Shown: positions 8,257-15,234 of the stretch, piece by piece
How the letters are laid out: each line of letters begins with the position of its first letter
Position numbering within the stretch: the first letter of the stretch is position 1
NCBI RefSeq assembly: GCF_030252425.1
Contig: NZ_CP126994.1
Span: forward strand, 1,798,001-1,862,000
Direction: 5' to 3'
Length of the DNA: 64,000 bases
Source: Acidisoma sp. PAMC 29798
GTDB taxonomy: Bacteria > Pseudomonadota > Alphaproteobacteria > Acetobacterales > Acetobacteraceae
Program-made: the position numbers and the translations under genes
Notes under the pieces: model-generated
Told to the model about the DNA's origin: nothing
Seen by the model: the letters and a program-made list of their open reading frames with translations, nothing else
Database searches by the model: none

Positions 8257-9315
8257 ATGGCCGCACCTCACCCCGAGACCTGGATGCGCGTGCTACCGCA
8301 AGGCCTGTATTGCGAGCCGGGCGACTTCTTCATCGACCCGCTGCGCGCGGTGCCCCGCGCCGTCATCACCCACGGCCATTCCGATCATGCCCGCGCCGGC
8401 CATGGCGCCGTCATGGCGACGCCGGAAACCCTGGCCATCATGCGGTCGCGCATGGGCGAAGGCCGCGCCGGTGAGCGCCAACAGGCGCTCGGCTACCACC
8501 AGCCCCTCACCATCGGCGAACTCACCGTCACCCTGGTTCCCGCCGGCCATGTGCTCGGCTCCGCCCAGATCGTGATGGAGTGGCGGGGTAGCCGCGCCGT
8601 GGTCAGTGGCGATTACAAGCGCCAGCCTGATCCTACCTGCGCGCCCTTCGAGCCCGTGGAGTGCGATGTCTTCGTGACAGAAGCGACCTTCGGTTTTCCG
8701 GTCTTCCGGCATCCGCCGCCCCAGCATGAGATTGCGAAACTCCTCAAGAGCCTCACGATCTTTCCCGAACGCACCCACATTATTGGCGCCTATTCCCTCG
8801 GCAAATCGCAACGCGTGATCGCGGAACTGCGGGCCGCCGGATGGGACGCGCCGATCTATATCCACGGCGCCCTGGCGGCGCTGTGTGCCCTCTATGAGGC
8901 GAGTGGCATCCGCCTCGGCGATCTCCGCCCCGCGACGGTCGCGAAGAAGGAGGCGTTCAAGGGCGCCATCGTGGTCGCACCGCCGGCAGCCTGCGCCGAT
9001 CGTTGGGCGCGGCGGTTCAACGACCCGGTGATCGCCCGAGCCTCGGGCTGGATGCGCGTGCGGCAGCGCGCCAAGATGGCCGGCGTGGAACTGCCCATGA
9101 TCATCAGCGATCACGCCGATTGGGACGATCTTCTGCGCAGCATTGCCGAAACCCGCGCGCCGGAAGTCTGGGTCACTCATGGCTCGGAGGAAGCGCTGAT
9201 CCATGCCCTCACGCTGCGCCAGATTCGCGGCCGCGCGCTGCGCCTTGTGGGCTATGAGGACGAGGAAGCCGCCGAGGAAGCACCGGACGACTTAGCAGCG
9301 GCAGTGCCCGCATGA
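8257..9315 (+). CDS. Ligase-associated beta-CASP metallo-beta-lactamase exonuclease
   Basis: Predicted DNA exonuclease of 352 residues with the fold of mRNA 3'-end processing enzymes. The metallo-beta-lactamase motif is ITHGHSDHARAGH (about residues 29-41), followed by the second histidine block around 'AGHVLGSAQIVME' and the Asp of 'VVSGDYKRQ'. The beta-CASP region includes 'GAYSLGKSQRVIAEL', and the terminal histidine block is 'VWVTHGSEEALI'. The stop overlaps the start of the ligase gene by four bases (ATGA), which indicates translational coupling. The family is the Exo component of the Lhr/PdeM/Exo/ligase cluster. Confidence 0.93.
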   Translation: MAAPHPETWMRVLPQGLYCEPGDFFIDPLRAVPRAVITHGHSDHARAGHGAVMATPETLAIMRSRMGEGRAGERQQALGYHQPLTIGELTVTLVPAGHVLGSAQIVMEWRGSRAVVSGDYKRQPDPTCAPFEPVECDVFVTEATFGFPVFRHPPPQHEIAKLLKSLTIFPERTHIIGAYSLGKSQRVIAELRAAGWDAPIYIHGALAALCALYEASGIRLGDLRPATVAKKEAFKGAIVVAPPAACADRWARRFNDPVIARASGWMRVRQRAKMAGVELPMIISDHADWDDLLRSIAETRAPEVWVTHGSEEALIHALTLRQIRGRALRLVGYEDEEAAEEAPDDLAAAVPA

Positions 9316-10928
9316 CGCCCTTCGCGGCTTTGCTGGAACGGCTGGTGTTCACGCCCGGACGCCTCGCCAAAATCGCGCTGCTGCGGGATTATTTCAGCCA
9401 TACGCCCGACCCCGATCGCGGCTATGCGCTGGCCGCGATCGCCGGCGATCTCAGCTTCGTCGCCGCGAAACCCGCCATGATCCGCCAGATCACCGCCGAG
9501 CGCGTCGATCCCACGCTGTTCGAATGGTCTTATGACTATGTCGGCGACCTGGCCGAGACGGTGTCGCTGATCTGGCCCGATACGGCACCGGGCGCGGCGC
9601 CACGCCTATCGGAGGTTGTGGACGCGCTGCACGAGACGACAAAGACGGAGATGCCGGCGCGGGTCGCGGCTTGGATGGATGTCTGCGACCCCTCCGAGCG
9701 GTTGGCACTGCTGAAACTCATCACCGGCGGCTTGCGGGTCGGTGCCTCGGCGCGCCTCGCCAAGATCGCCTTAGGGGAAATGGCCGGCCTTCCAGCCGAT
9801 GACATCGAAGAAGTCTGGCACGGCTTGCTGCCGCCCTACCAACCGTTGTTCGACTGGCTGGAGGGGAGGGCGCCGAAGCCGGACGCCGCAGGCGCGCCGG
9901 TGTTTCGCCCGACGATGCTCGCCCATCCGCTGGAGGAAGCGGACGCCGGCAGCATCGATTGGGCGGCCTATCGCGCCGAATGGAAATGGGACGGCATTCG
10001 CGTGCAACTCGTGGCCACGGCCGGTGGTCACCGCCTCTATACCCGGACAGCGGAAGACATCTCCCACGGTTTTCCCGAAATCCTCGCGGCGATGGAGTTT
10101 CAGGGCGTGCTGGACGGGGAGCTGCTGGTGGTGCGGGACGGCCAGGTCGCGCCCTTCGGCGATTTGCAGCAGCGCCTCAACCGCAAATCGCCCGGCGCGA
10201 AGATGCTCGCGGAGTTTCCGGCCGCCGTGCGGCTGTATGACATCCTGTTCGATGGCGACGCGGATTTGCGCGCGCTGCCCTTCGACGAACGGCGTGTGCG
10301 GCTGGAGCAATGGGTGGAGCAGCATCACCCCGAGCGGATGGATATCTCGCCGCTCATTCCCTTCGCAGGGCCGGAAGATCTCGCCGAACTCCGCCTCGGC
10401 GCGCGGGCCGCGAGCATCGAGGGTTTGATGCTCAAGCGCGGCGACAGCCCCTATCTCGCCGGCCGCCCGAAAGGGCCGTGGTGGAAGTGGAAGCGCGATC
10501 CGCTGTCGATCGACGCGGTGCTGATGTATGCCCAGCGCGGCCATGGCCGACGGTCGAGCATCTATTCCGACTATACCTTCGGCCTCTGGCGGGAGGATGG
10601 CGTATTGGTGCCGGTGGGCAAAGCCTATTCCGGCATCACCGACCAGGAGCTGGGGTTTCTGGACAAATGGGTTCGCAGCCACACCACGGGCAAATTCGGC
10701 CCGGTGCGGGAGGTGGAGAAGGCCCTGGTGCTGGAGATCGTCTTCGACGCCGCGCAGCTTTCGACGCGGCATAAGTCTGGCGTGGCACTGCGCTTTCCCC
10801 GCATCAGTCGCATTCGCGCCGACAAGCCGGCGGCCGAGGCCGATCGGCTGGATAGTCTCATGGCCCGCGTGCCGCCGTCAGGCGCCTTGCGCGCCGAAAC
10901 CCTTGTCGAGACGGACGTGGCGGGATAA
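9312..10928 (+). CDS. ATP-dependent DNA ligase of the Lhr-associated repair cluster
   Basis: DNA ligase of 538 residues that would seal nicks using ATP. An N-terminal DNA-binding domain (about residues 1-190) precedes the adenylation domain. The nucleotide-accepting lysine is in motif I, EWKWDGIRVQL (about residue 230). Later blocks are ILDGELLVV-like 'VLDGELLVVRDG', 'EGLMLKRGDSPY', and the motif V segment 'KGPWWKWKRDPLSID'. The OB-fold domain ends with 'ALRFPRISRIR'. Known relatives are called cisplatin-damage-response ATP-dependent ligases. It overlaps the exonuclease gene by four bases, so both come from one message. Confidence 0.95.
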   Translation: MTPFAALLERLVFTPGRLAKIALLRDYFSHTPDPDRGYALAAIAGDLSFVAAKPAMIRQITAERVDPTLFEWSYDYVGDLAETVSLIWPDTAPGAAPRLSEVVDALHETTKTEMPARVAAWMDVCDPSERLALLKLITGGLRVGASARLAKIALGEMAGLPADDIEEVWHGLLPPYQPLFDWLEGRAPKPDAAGAPVFRPTMLAHPLEEADAGSIDWAAYRAEWKWDGIRVQLVATAGGHRLYTRTAEDISHGFPEILAAMEFQGVLDGELLVVRDGQVAPFGDLQQRLNRKSPGAKMLAEFPAAVRLYDILFDGDADLRALPFDERRVRLEQWVEQHHPERMDISPLIPFAGPEDLAELRLGARAASIEGLMLKRGDSPYLAGRPKGPWWKWKRDPLSIDAVLMYAQRGHGRRSSIYSDYTFGLWREDGVLVPVGKAYSGITDQELGFLDKWVRSHTTGKFGPVREVEKALVLEIVFDAAQLSTRHKSGVALRFPRISRIRADKPAAEADRLDSLMARVPPSGALRAETLVETDVAG

Positions 10929-10952
10929 CCCTTGAGCCGTCTGGAGCATCAC

Positions 10953-11255
10953 ATGCGATCGCGGACTATTTTCCTATTACTGTTGGCCCCATGCCTCCTC
11001 GCGTCTCCGGCGATGGCGGCGCCCGCAAAGGTGGGGCTGTGTGCCTCCTGCCATGGCGACGCCGGGCGCTCGCCCTATGCGACCTTCCCCAATCTCGCCG
11101 GGCAGAATGCCGGCTACATCGCCTATGCCCTCGGGCAGTACCAGCAGCATCATCGGCTCGGGCAGCAGGCCGATACCATGAGTGGAATCGCCGCGCAGTT
11201 GACGCCGGACGATATTCAGGCGCTCGCAGCCTATTACGCATCGCTGAAGCCGTAG
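10953..11255 (+). CDS. Periplasmic mono-haem cytochrome c
   Basis: A 100-residue class I c-type cytochrome. Residues 1-23 form a signal peptide (MRSRTIFLLLLAPCLLASPAMA) with cleavage after AMA. The single haem site is CASCH, and the distal Met is likely that of 'ADTMSGIAAQLT'. The C-terminal helix is 'DDIQALAAYYASL'. The ATG at 10953 is chosen over a TTG at 10932 because GGAG lies seven to ten bases before it and the signal peptide starts there. The electron partner is unknown. The stop TAG is in frame with, and two codons before, the next gene's start. Confidence 0.88.
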   Translation: MRSRTIFLLLLAPCLLASPAMAAPAKVGLCASCHGDAGRSPYATFPNLAGQNAGYIAYALGQYQQHHRLGQQADTMSGIAAQLTPDDIQALAAYYASLKP

Positions 11256-11261
11256 CGATCC

Positions 11262-11702
11262 GTGCCCGCACCGTTCATGGCCTGCATGATCGCGGCTGCC
11301 TTCGCGAATCATCTGCCGGCGCGGGCCTTGCCCGCGATTCACGCCGTAGAAGGCGGTTATGTCGGCTCCGTCCATCCCAATAGCGATGGTAGCCACGACC
11401 TCGGCATGATGCAGGTGAACACGCTGTGGGTGCGGCCGATTGCTCAGGCGACCGGTCTGCCGCCGCAGACGGTCACGGTGCGGCTGATCACCGACGGCTG
11501 CTTCAACATTGCCGTGGCGGGCCGGATTCTTCGCATCTATCTCGACGAGACGCATAACAATATCTGGGCGGCGATCGGCGACTACCATTCGCACACGCCT
11601 GGGCTGAACACGGCGTATCGGATGAAAGTTTTTGCGCAAGCGATGGCAATGCCCGGCGCCAAGGCCGCCATGATGCGGCGGCTACGCCGGGCGGAGCGGT
11701 AG
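11262..11702 (+). CDS. Lytic-transglycosylase-like protein
   Basis: A 146-residue goose-lysozyme/SLT-type domain. The putative catalytic Glu lies in 'IHAVEGGYVGSV' (about residue 30), followed by the family block 'DGSHDLGMMQVN' and a C-terminal 'AIGDYHSHTPGLN' (equivalent to the Y-N-x-G element). The start is a GTG six bases after the cytochrome c stop; ATG 11277 is an alternative. No signal peptide is visible from either start, which is odd for a peptidoglycan enzyme. The cytochrome gene upstream is in the same frame with only one TAG between. It resembles the short VirB1/TrbN-like enzymes, but no secretion genes are nearby. Confidence 0.75.
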   Translation: MPAPFMACMIAAAFANHLPARALPAIHAVEGGYVGSVHPNSDGSHDLGMMQVNTLWVRPIAQATGLPPQTVTVRLITDGCFNIAVAGRILRIYLDETHNNIWAAIGDYHSHTPGLNTAYRMKVFAQAMAMPGAKAAMMRRLRRAER

Positions 11703-12122
11703 CCAGAGGCGTTGGTCGAAGGCGAACGGGCGGATCTCGACGATGGCGGCGCCTGCCGCTGCAGGATGAGCGACATTGAGAACGATGTTCGTGCTTTCGG
11801 GCACGATTGCGGATGGAACCCTCAGCAAGGGCGTTCGCTGGTCACGCAGCCACTCGTCACCAAAGGCCTGCGGGTTGGACGGCCAAGACATGACATCCTC
11901 GATGGCCAAGTCGTTGAGATCTATCGTCATCAGAACATAATCGGCAGGCAGAAGTTCAGGCGGCAGATCAAGATGCACGCGGACTTCCAGGACGGCGAGT
12001 GCCGCTGTCGATCCACAATAGAGAACCGGGCGTCCGGGCGTATTCCAGCGGCCCCCATAGAGCCGCGCCCCGTCACCCCCGATATCAGCGAAAGGCTTTC
12101 GGCAAATCCTCCACGCCAGCAT
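11682..12122 (-). CDS. RES-domain toxin (NAD+ phosphorylase family)
   Basis: Toxin component of a RES/Xre type II module, 146 residues. Family members degrade NAD+. The typical conserved residues are visible: the N-terminal Arg in 'AWRICRKPFADIGGDGARLYGGRWN', 'GRWNTPGRPVLYCGSTAALAVLEV' including the Tyr and Glu expected in the active site, and a Ser/Asn-rich C-terminal block 'VPESTNIVLNVAHP'. It is the second gene after the antitoxin (gap 9 bases). Its 3' end overlaps the convergent transglycosylase-like gene by 21 bases. Confidence 0.9.
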   Translation of the reverse strand: MLAWRICRKPFADIGGDGARLYGGRWNTPGRPVLYCGSTAALAVLEVRVHLDLPPELLPADYVLMTIDLNDLAIEDVMSWPSNPQAFGDEWLRDQRTPLLRVPSAIVPESTNIVLNVAHPAAAGAAIVEIRPFAFDQRLWLPLRPA

Positions 12123-12131
12123 CAGGAACGG

Positions 12132-12569
12132 TCAGGCCGCCAAACCATGATCAATGCGCCCGAGTAGACGCTCAACCTCTCGCGTCCCTTCATCGGTATC
12201 GAGCAATGACAGGGGCTGTTCGCCCGCCAGTGCCGTCGTCGGTCGCCGCAGCCAAATTCCAGCTTTGTCCCGATCGCCAAAGGTTTCCTCGGCGCTTGCC
12301 AAGATGCGAGCCACTCGTATCAGCCGATCGGATTGTTCGGCCGTCAGCGTCCCGAGCTTCCGTCGATTTGCCAAAGTCTTCCGAGGCATAACAATCTTGT
12401 CTAGCTCAGCGAGCGTCAGTTTGCCGGTGTCGAGCAGGAATTGAACGGCTGCAACAGGAAGGCCGCGGCGCACGCGCGTTACGGTGTCGAGGCCGGGAGC
12501 CACATCGCTGCCCATGACGGCAACGCCACCGACAACCTCGAAAACGCTCATCTGTACGTGTCCGGCCAT
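12132..12569 (-). CDS. Xre/MbcA/ParS-type antitoxin
   Basis: Antitoxin partner of the RES toxin, 145 residues. An N-terminal Xre-like region (about 20-75, 'AVQFLLDTGKLTLAELDKIVMPRKTLANRR') is followed by the MbcA/ParS toxin-binding domain: 'LTAEQSDRLIRVARILASAEETFGD', then 'AGIWLRRPTTALAGEQPLSLLDTDEGTREVERLL'. The start at 12569 overlaps one arm of an inverted repeat. An in-frame ATG six codons later (12551) is an alternative. Autorepression through that repeat is likely. Confidence 0.9.
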   Translation of the reverse strand: MAGHVQMSVFEVVGGVAVMGSDVAPGLDTVTRVRRGLPVAAVQFLLDTGKLTLAELDKIVMPRKTLANRRKLGTLTAEQSDRLIRVARILASAEETFGDRDKAGIWLRRPTTALAGEQPLSLLDTDEGTREVERLLGRIDHGLAA

Positions 12570-12607
12570 ATGCCGATCTTATAGCGGCGTATGGCCTGAT
12601 TGTCCAA
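12564..12607 (-). promoter_or_regulatory. Promoter and operator-like inverted repeat of RES/Xre module
   Basis: On the minus strand a -35 TTGGAC (12602-12607) and a -10 TATAAG (12578-12583) are 18 bases apart. The inverted repeat GGCCATA (12564-12570) / TATGGCC (12590-12596) flanks the -10, and its inner arm contains the antitoxin ATG. If the promoter is used, transcription begins at or within a few bases of that ATG, giving a nearly leaderless message. Confidence 0.5.
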
Positions 12608-12800
12608 TATCGAGGCATCGGTACAGGAAGAATCGGATCCAAGAGATCATCTTTTAACATAATATATCTTCTGCGATCTTTGGGCGTGACGATCATCGAT
12701 CGACGAGAACAACCCTAAGGCACGGTACGGCGCTGTCATCTCTTCCGGAAGACCCGCTTCAATCACCAGGGCGGCGATCTCCTGCTGCTCCAGCACAACC
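12570..12800. other. Intergenic region with an unconvincing 49-codon frame
   Basis: Apart from the RES/Xre promoter at its left end, the region holds a minus-strand frame from GTG 12796 to 12647 (VLEQQEIAALVIEAGLPEEM at its start, 49 codons). It begins five bases after the stop of the methyltransferase gene. It has no clear ribosome binding site and I recognise no family. It may be a coupled small gene, a gene remnant or chance. Confidence 0.25.
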
Positions 12801-13370
12801 TTACGGTCGTGACAGCAGGTCGATACGGTAGCCCTCACCCCGCTCCTGCCGTGCCACAGCAAGGCCCGATGCGGCGATGAAGCCTCCGGCCGCGTCGTCA
12901 CCCTGCTGCGGATCGTCCAGTTTGCCGGTCCAGTTGACGAGCAAAATGTGGCCCCCAGGCGCCAGGCTCGTGCGCGCGAGGGCGGCCGTCTGGTGGAGGT
13001 CCGTATCGCTCAGGAAATAGAGCACTTCCGAGAACAGGATGAGGTCGAAGCTGCCCTCCGGCCACTCCGCCGGCACCGCAAGTCGCGCGAAGCGTGCCTG
13101 CGGGATGTCGGCGCATCGCGCACGCGCCGCGACCAGAGGCGTCTCAGTGATGTCGAGGCCGAGGAAAGCGTCACAGAGGGGCGCAATCTGGCGCGACAAC
13201 ACGCCGATGGAGCAGCCCACCTCCAGAGCCGTGCCGTAATGCCGGTCCGCGATCATCGCCAAGGTCGCGGCATATTTCGCCTGCTCATAGGCGCTGGTGG
13301 CAAACTTCCAGGGATCCGGGTCGGCGGCGTAGAGGCGCTCGAAATGCGCCGCGTCCCGGGACGCCGTCAT
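12801..13370 (-). CDS. NodS-like SAM-dependent methyltransferase
   Basis: Class I methyltransferase of 189 residues. The N-terminal signature 'YAADPDPWKFATSAYEQAKY' (about 14-33) is characteristic of the NodS group, whose named member N-methylates a deacetylated chito-oligosaccharide. The SAM-binding motif I is 'ALEVGCSIGVLSRQI' (about 48-62), motif II 'FLGLDITETPL', and 'FDLILFSEVLYFL' is the post-motif. It is the last gene of a four-gene operon and overlaps the PIG-L deacetylase stop by four bases (ATGA). In some genomes the same two domains are annotated as one bifunctional protein (recalled, not checked). The natural substrate is unknown. An N-methylation of a freed amine is the inference from context. 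Confidence 0.88.
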   Translation of the reverse strand: MTASRDAAHFERLYAADPDPWKFATSAYEQAKYAATLAMIADRHYGTALEVGCSIGVLSRQIAPLCDAFLGLDITETPLVAARARCADIPQARFARLAVPAEWPEGSFDLILFSEVLYFLSDTDLHQTAALARTSLAPGGHILLVNWTGKLDDPQQGDDAAGGFIAASGLAVARQERGEGYRIDLLSRP

Positions 13371-14098
13371 GAGACCAAAAAGGTCTCGACAGGTCGGCGG
13401 AAGATATCGAGCAGACCATCCGGCAAGGTAAAGCCCTCAGGATCGTCCAAGACGACACCGCCATATTGCGTCGCATGGGTCGCGATTGCCTGCTGCTTGA
13501 GGTCGATTTCACTGCTGATGTCCAAGCGCCAGCCGCGCGGCTGCGGCTCATCCACCACCTGGTCGTCAGGCAAGGTCCAGCCCCAGACGGGGTAGCTGAG
13601 CAGCGCGATGCCTTCGCGCACGGCCACATGCTCACCCAAGGTCGCGGCAGCCTCGTGATCGCAATGGGGATCGTGGCGCCAGGTGGTGATGATCACCTTG
13701 CAGTCGTGGTTCTCACAAATCCCCGCGATGCGGCGGGCAGCGAACTGAAAGCTCGGGCCGGCGCTCGGCACATCCGAGTCCATCAGGCCCATAAACCAGC
13801 TATGGCCATGCGGCAGGCCCAGGAGAAGAAGCGCGTCACGCGCCTCCTGCTCCCGCAGATTGCGCAATCGTTCCGGGGGATGGGTCACCGAACCGGGATG
13901 GGAATGACAACCATCGGTCAGGATCACGACATGCGGCGGAATGCCGGCTGCGCAGCATTGCGCGATCAAGCCGCCGCAGCCCAGGCTTTCATCGTCGGGG
14001 TGCGGCGCGATGATGAGAGGCACCCTGCCCTGCAAGACCTCATCGAGCGTCGCCAGCGGCAATTCGTTCCAGGCCTGTCGCACCTCGTCCATTCGCAT
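13367..14098 (-). CDS. PIG-L family deacetylase
   Basis: Zinc-dependent N-deacetylase of the LmbE/PIG-L family, 243 residues. The signature is 'IIAPHPDDESLGCGGLI' (about 29-45), where HPDD supplies metal ligands and the catalytic Asp. The second histidine block is 'WRHDPHCDHEAAATLGE' (about 155-172). Relatives remove acetyl groups from GlcNAc conjugates such as GlcNAc-inositol. It lies eleven bases after the acyl-CoA-dehydrogenase-like gene and overlaps the methyltransferase gene. Between a GT2 enzyme upstream and a methyltransferase downstream it would expose the amine of an N-acetylated sugar or similar intermediate. Confidence 0.92.
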   Translation of the reverse strand: MRMDEVRQAWNELPLATLDEVLQGRVPLIIAPHPDDESLGCGGLIAQCCAAGIPPHVVILTDGCHSHPGSVTHPPERLRNLREQEARDALLLLGLPHGHSWFMGLMDSDVPSAGPSFQFAARRIAGICENHDCKVIITTWRHDPHCDHEAAATLGEHVAVREGIALLSYPVWGWTLPDDQVVDEPQPRGWRLDISSEIDLKQQAIATHATQYGGVVLDDPEGFTLPDGLLDIFRRPVETFLVS

Positions 14099-14109
14099 GC
14101 TCGGGCTCC

Positions 14110-15234
14110 CTAAATCGGTGGCAATCCTTGTAGCATGAAGTAACCGGCTGCGTGATGCAGCACCTCATCGCCTGCCGGCTGGCGCAGATATGTTTGCAAA
14201 TCGCGGCTCATGCGTTCAACCGGATTATCCGTCACGAAGGCGCTGAGCCCGAGGGAGCGCTGGGCCAATTCGATGCCGTCCAGACAGGCCCGCTCCACCG
14301 CTGTACGCGCGAGCCCGACCATCGCCACGATACGAGCGGGGTCCTCGACCAAATCCTCGGCCGCCGCCCCTGCCCGTTCCAACCATAGCCAGCCGCTTTC
14401 ATGCGCGAGCAGCGCCTGCCCGAAGCGGGCGCGCTGATGCGGATCGTTCTGCCGACCACGGGCCGAAAGTTGGAGCCGCATCTGGTCGAGAATGCCGTAC
14501 AGCCCGCCTAACGCGGCAGCCGAGCTTCGCCATGCACCAGCCGAGAAATCCGGCTCTTTCATGTAATCGCCGGCCTCGCCGATGAGCCGGTCGGCTGTGG
14601 TCGTGACACCAGTAAAATCGACCTGCCCCGTCAGAGCACCGCGCATACCGGAGAGCGACGCGGCCAGCGGCGAGGTTGTCTCGCCCTGGCCCAAGTCGAG
14701 AAACAACAGCCGTGGCGGATCGTCTGTCCCGTCCGATGCTGTGACGACGGCATGGGTGACGCGCCCAGCACCGGAGCAGAATTGCTTGTGTCCCGAGAGC
14801 AGAATTCTGTCGCCATTGGCCACATAGGTGAGACCGCCGTGACTAGGATCCGTCACCCAAAGGCCGAGCAAACCTCCAGAGTGAATTGCTTTAGATACAA
14901 TCGATTGAAGGTCATGGCTTCCGTAACGCATGATGATGCGGATAGCGTTGATATGGGCTTCCACAAGACGCGCGACCGGTAGGCTTGCCTGGCCAATGAG
15001 ATGCAGAAGCGTGAGCAGCGCGTGGCCCTCTCCGGGCGTGACACCGATGCCGTGCCCGCCGAATTCTGCCGGGAAGGGCGCAGAAAAGACACCGATGCTC
15101 CCCAGGAGCGCCATTTCCTCAGTCGGATATTCTTTTTTAACATCAGTCGTCTGCGCAAGCATCCTCAAGCGCGGAAGGAGATCGCGGAGGGCCATGAGCG
15201 TAGAGACAGATGAACCGATGCCGATATCCATCAC
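14110..15234 (-). CDS. Acyl-CoA dehydrogenase-like flavoprotein
   Basis: A 374-residue protein of the acyl-CoA dehydrogenase superfamily. The N-terminal helical domain contains 'FSAPFPAEFGGHGIGVTPGEG' split over residues about 50-70. The middle beta domain has 'LLGLWVTDPSHGGL' and 'HKQFCSGAGRVTHAVV', which bind flavin. The C-terminal helical domain ends in 'QTYLRQPAGDEVLHHAAGYF'. I cannot identify the catalytic Glu with certainty, so a non-beta-oxidation role (desaturation or oxygenation of another substrate) is open. The start is GTG 15234 (overlapping the GT2 stop as GTGA) or ATG 15231. It sits between GT2 and PIG-L genes in a tight operon, which is unusual for a fatty-acid enzyme. Confidence 0.85.
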   Translation of the reverse strand: MMDIGIGSSVSTLMALRDLLPRLRMLAQTTDVKKEYPTEEMALLGSIGVFSAPFPAEFGGHGIGVTPGEGHALLTLLHLIGQASLPVARLVEAHINAIRIIMRYGSHDLQSIVSKAIHSGGLLGLWVTDPSHGGLTYVANGDRILLSGHKQFCSGAGRVTHAVVTASDGTDDPPRLLFLDLGQGETTSPLAASLSGMRGALTGQVDFTGVTTTADRLIGEAGDYMKEPDFSAGAWRSSAAALGGLYGILDQMRLQLSARGRQNDPHQRARFGQALLAHESGWLWLERAGAAAEDLVEDPARIVAMVGLARTAVERACLDGIELAQRSLGLSAFVTDNPVERMSRDLQTYLRQPAGDEVLHHAAGYFMLQGLPPI

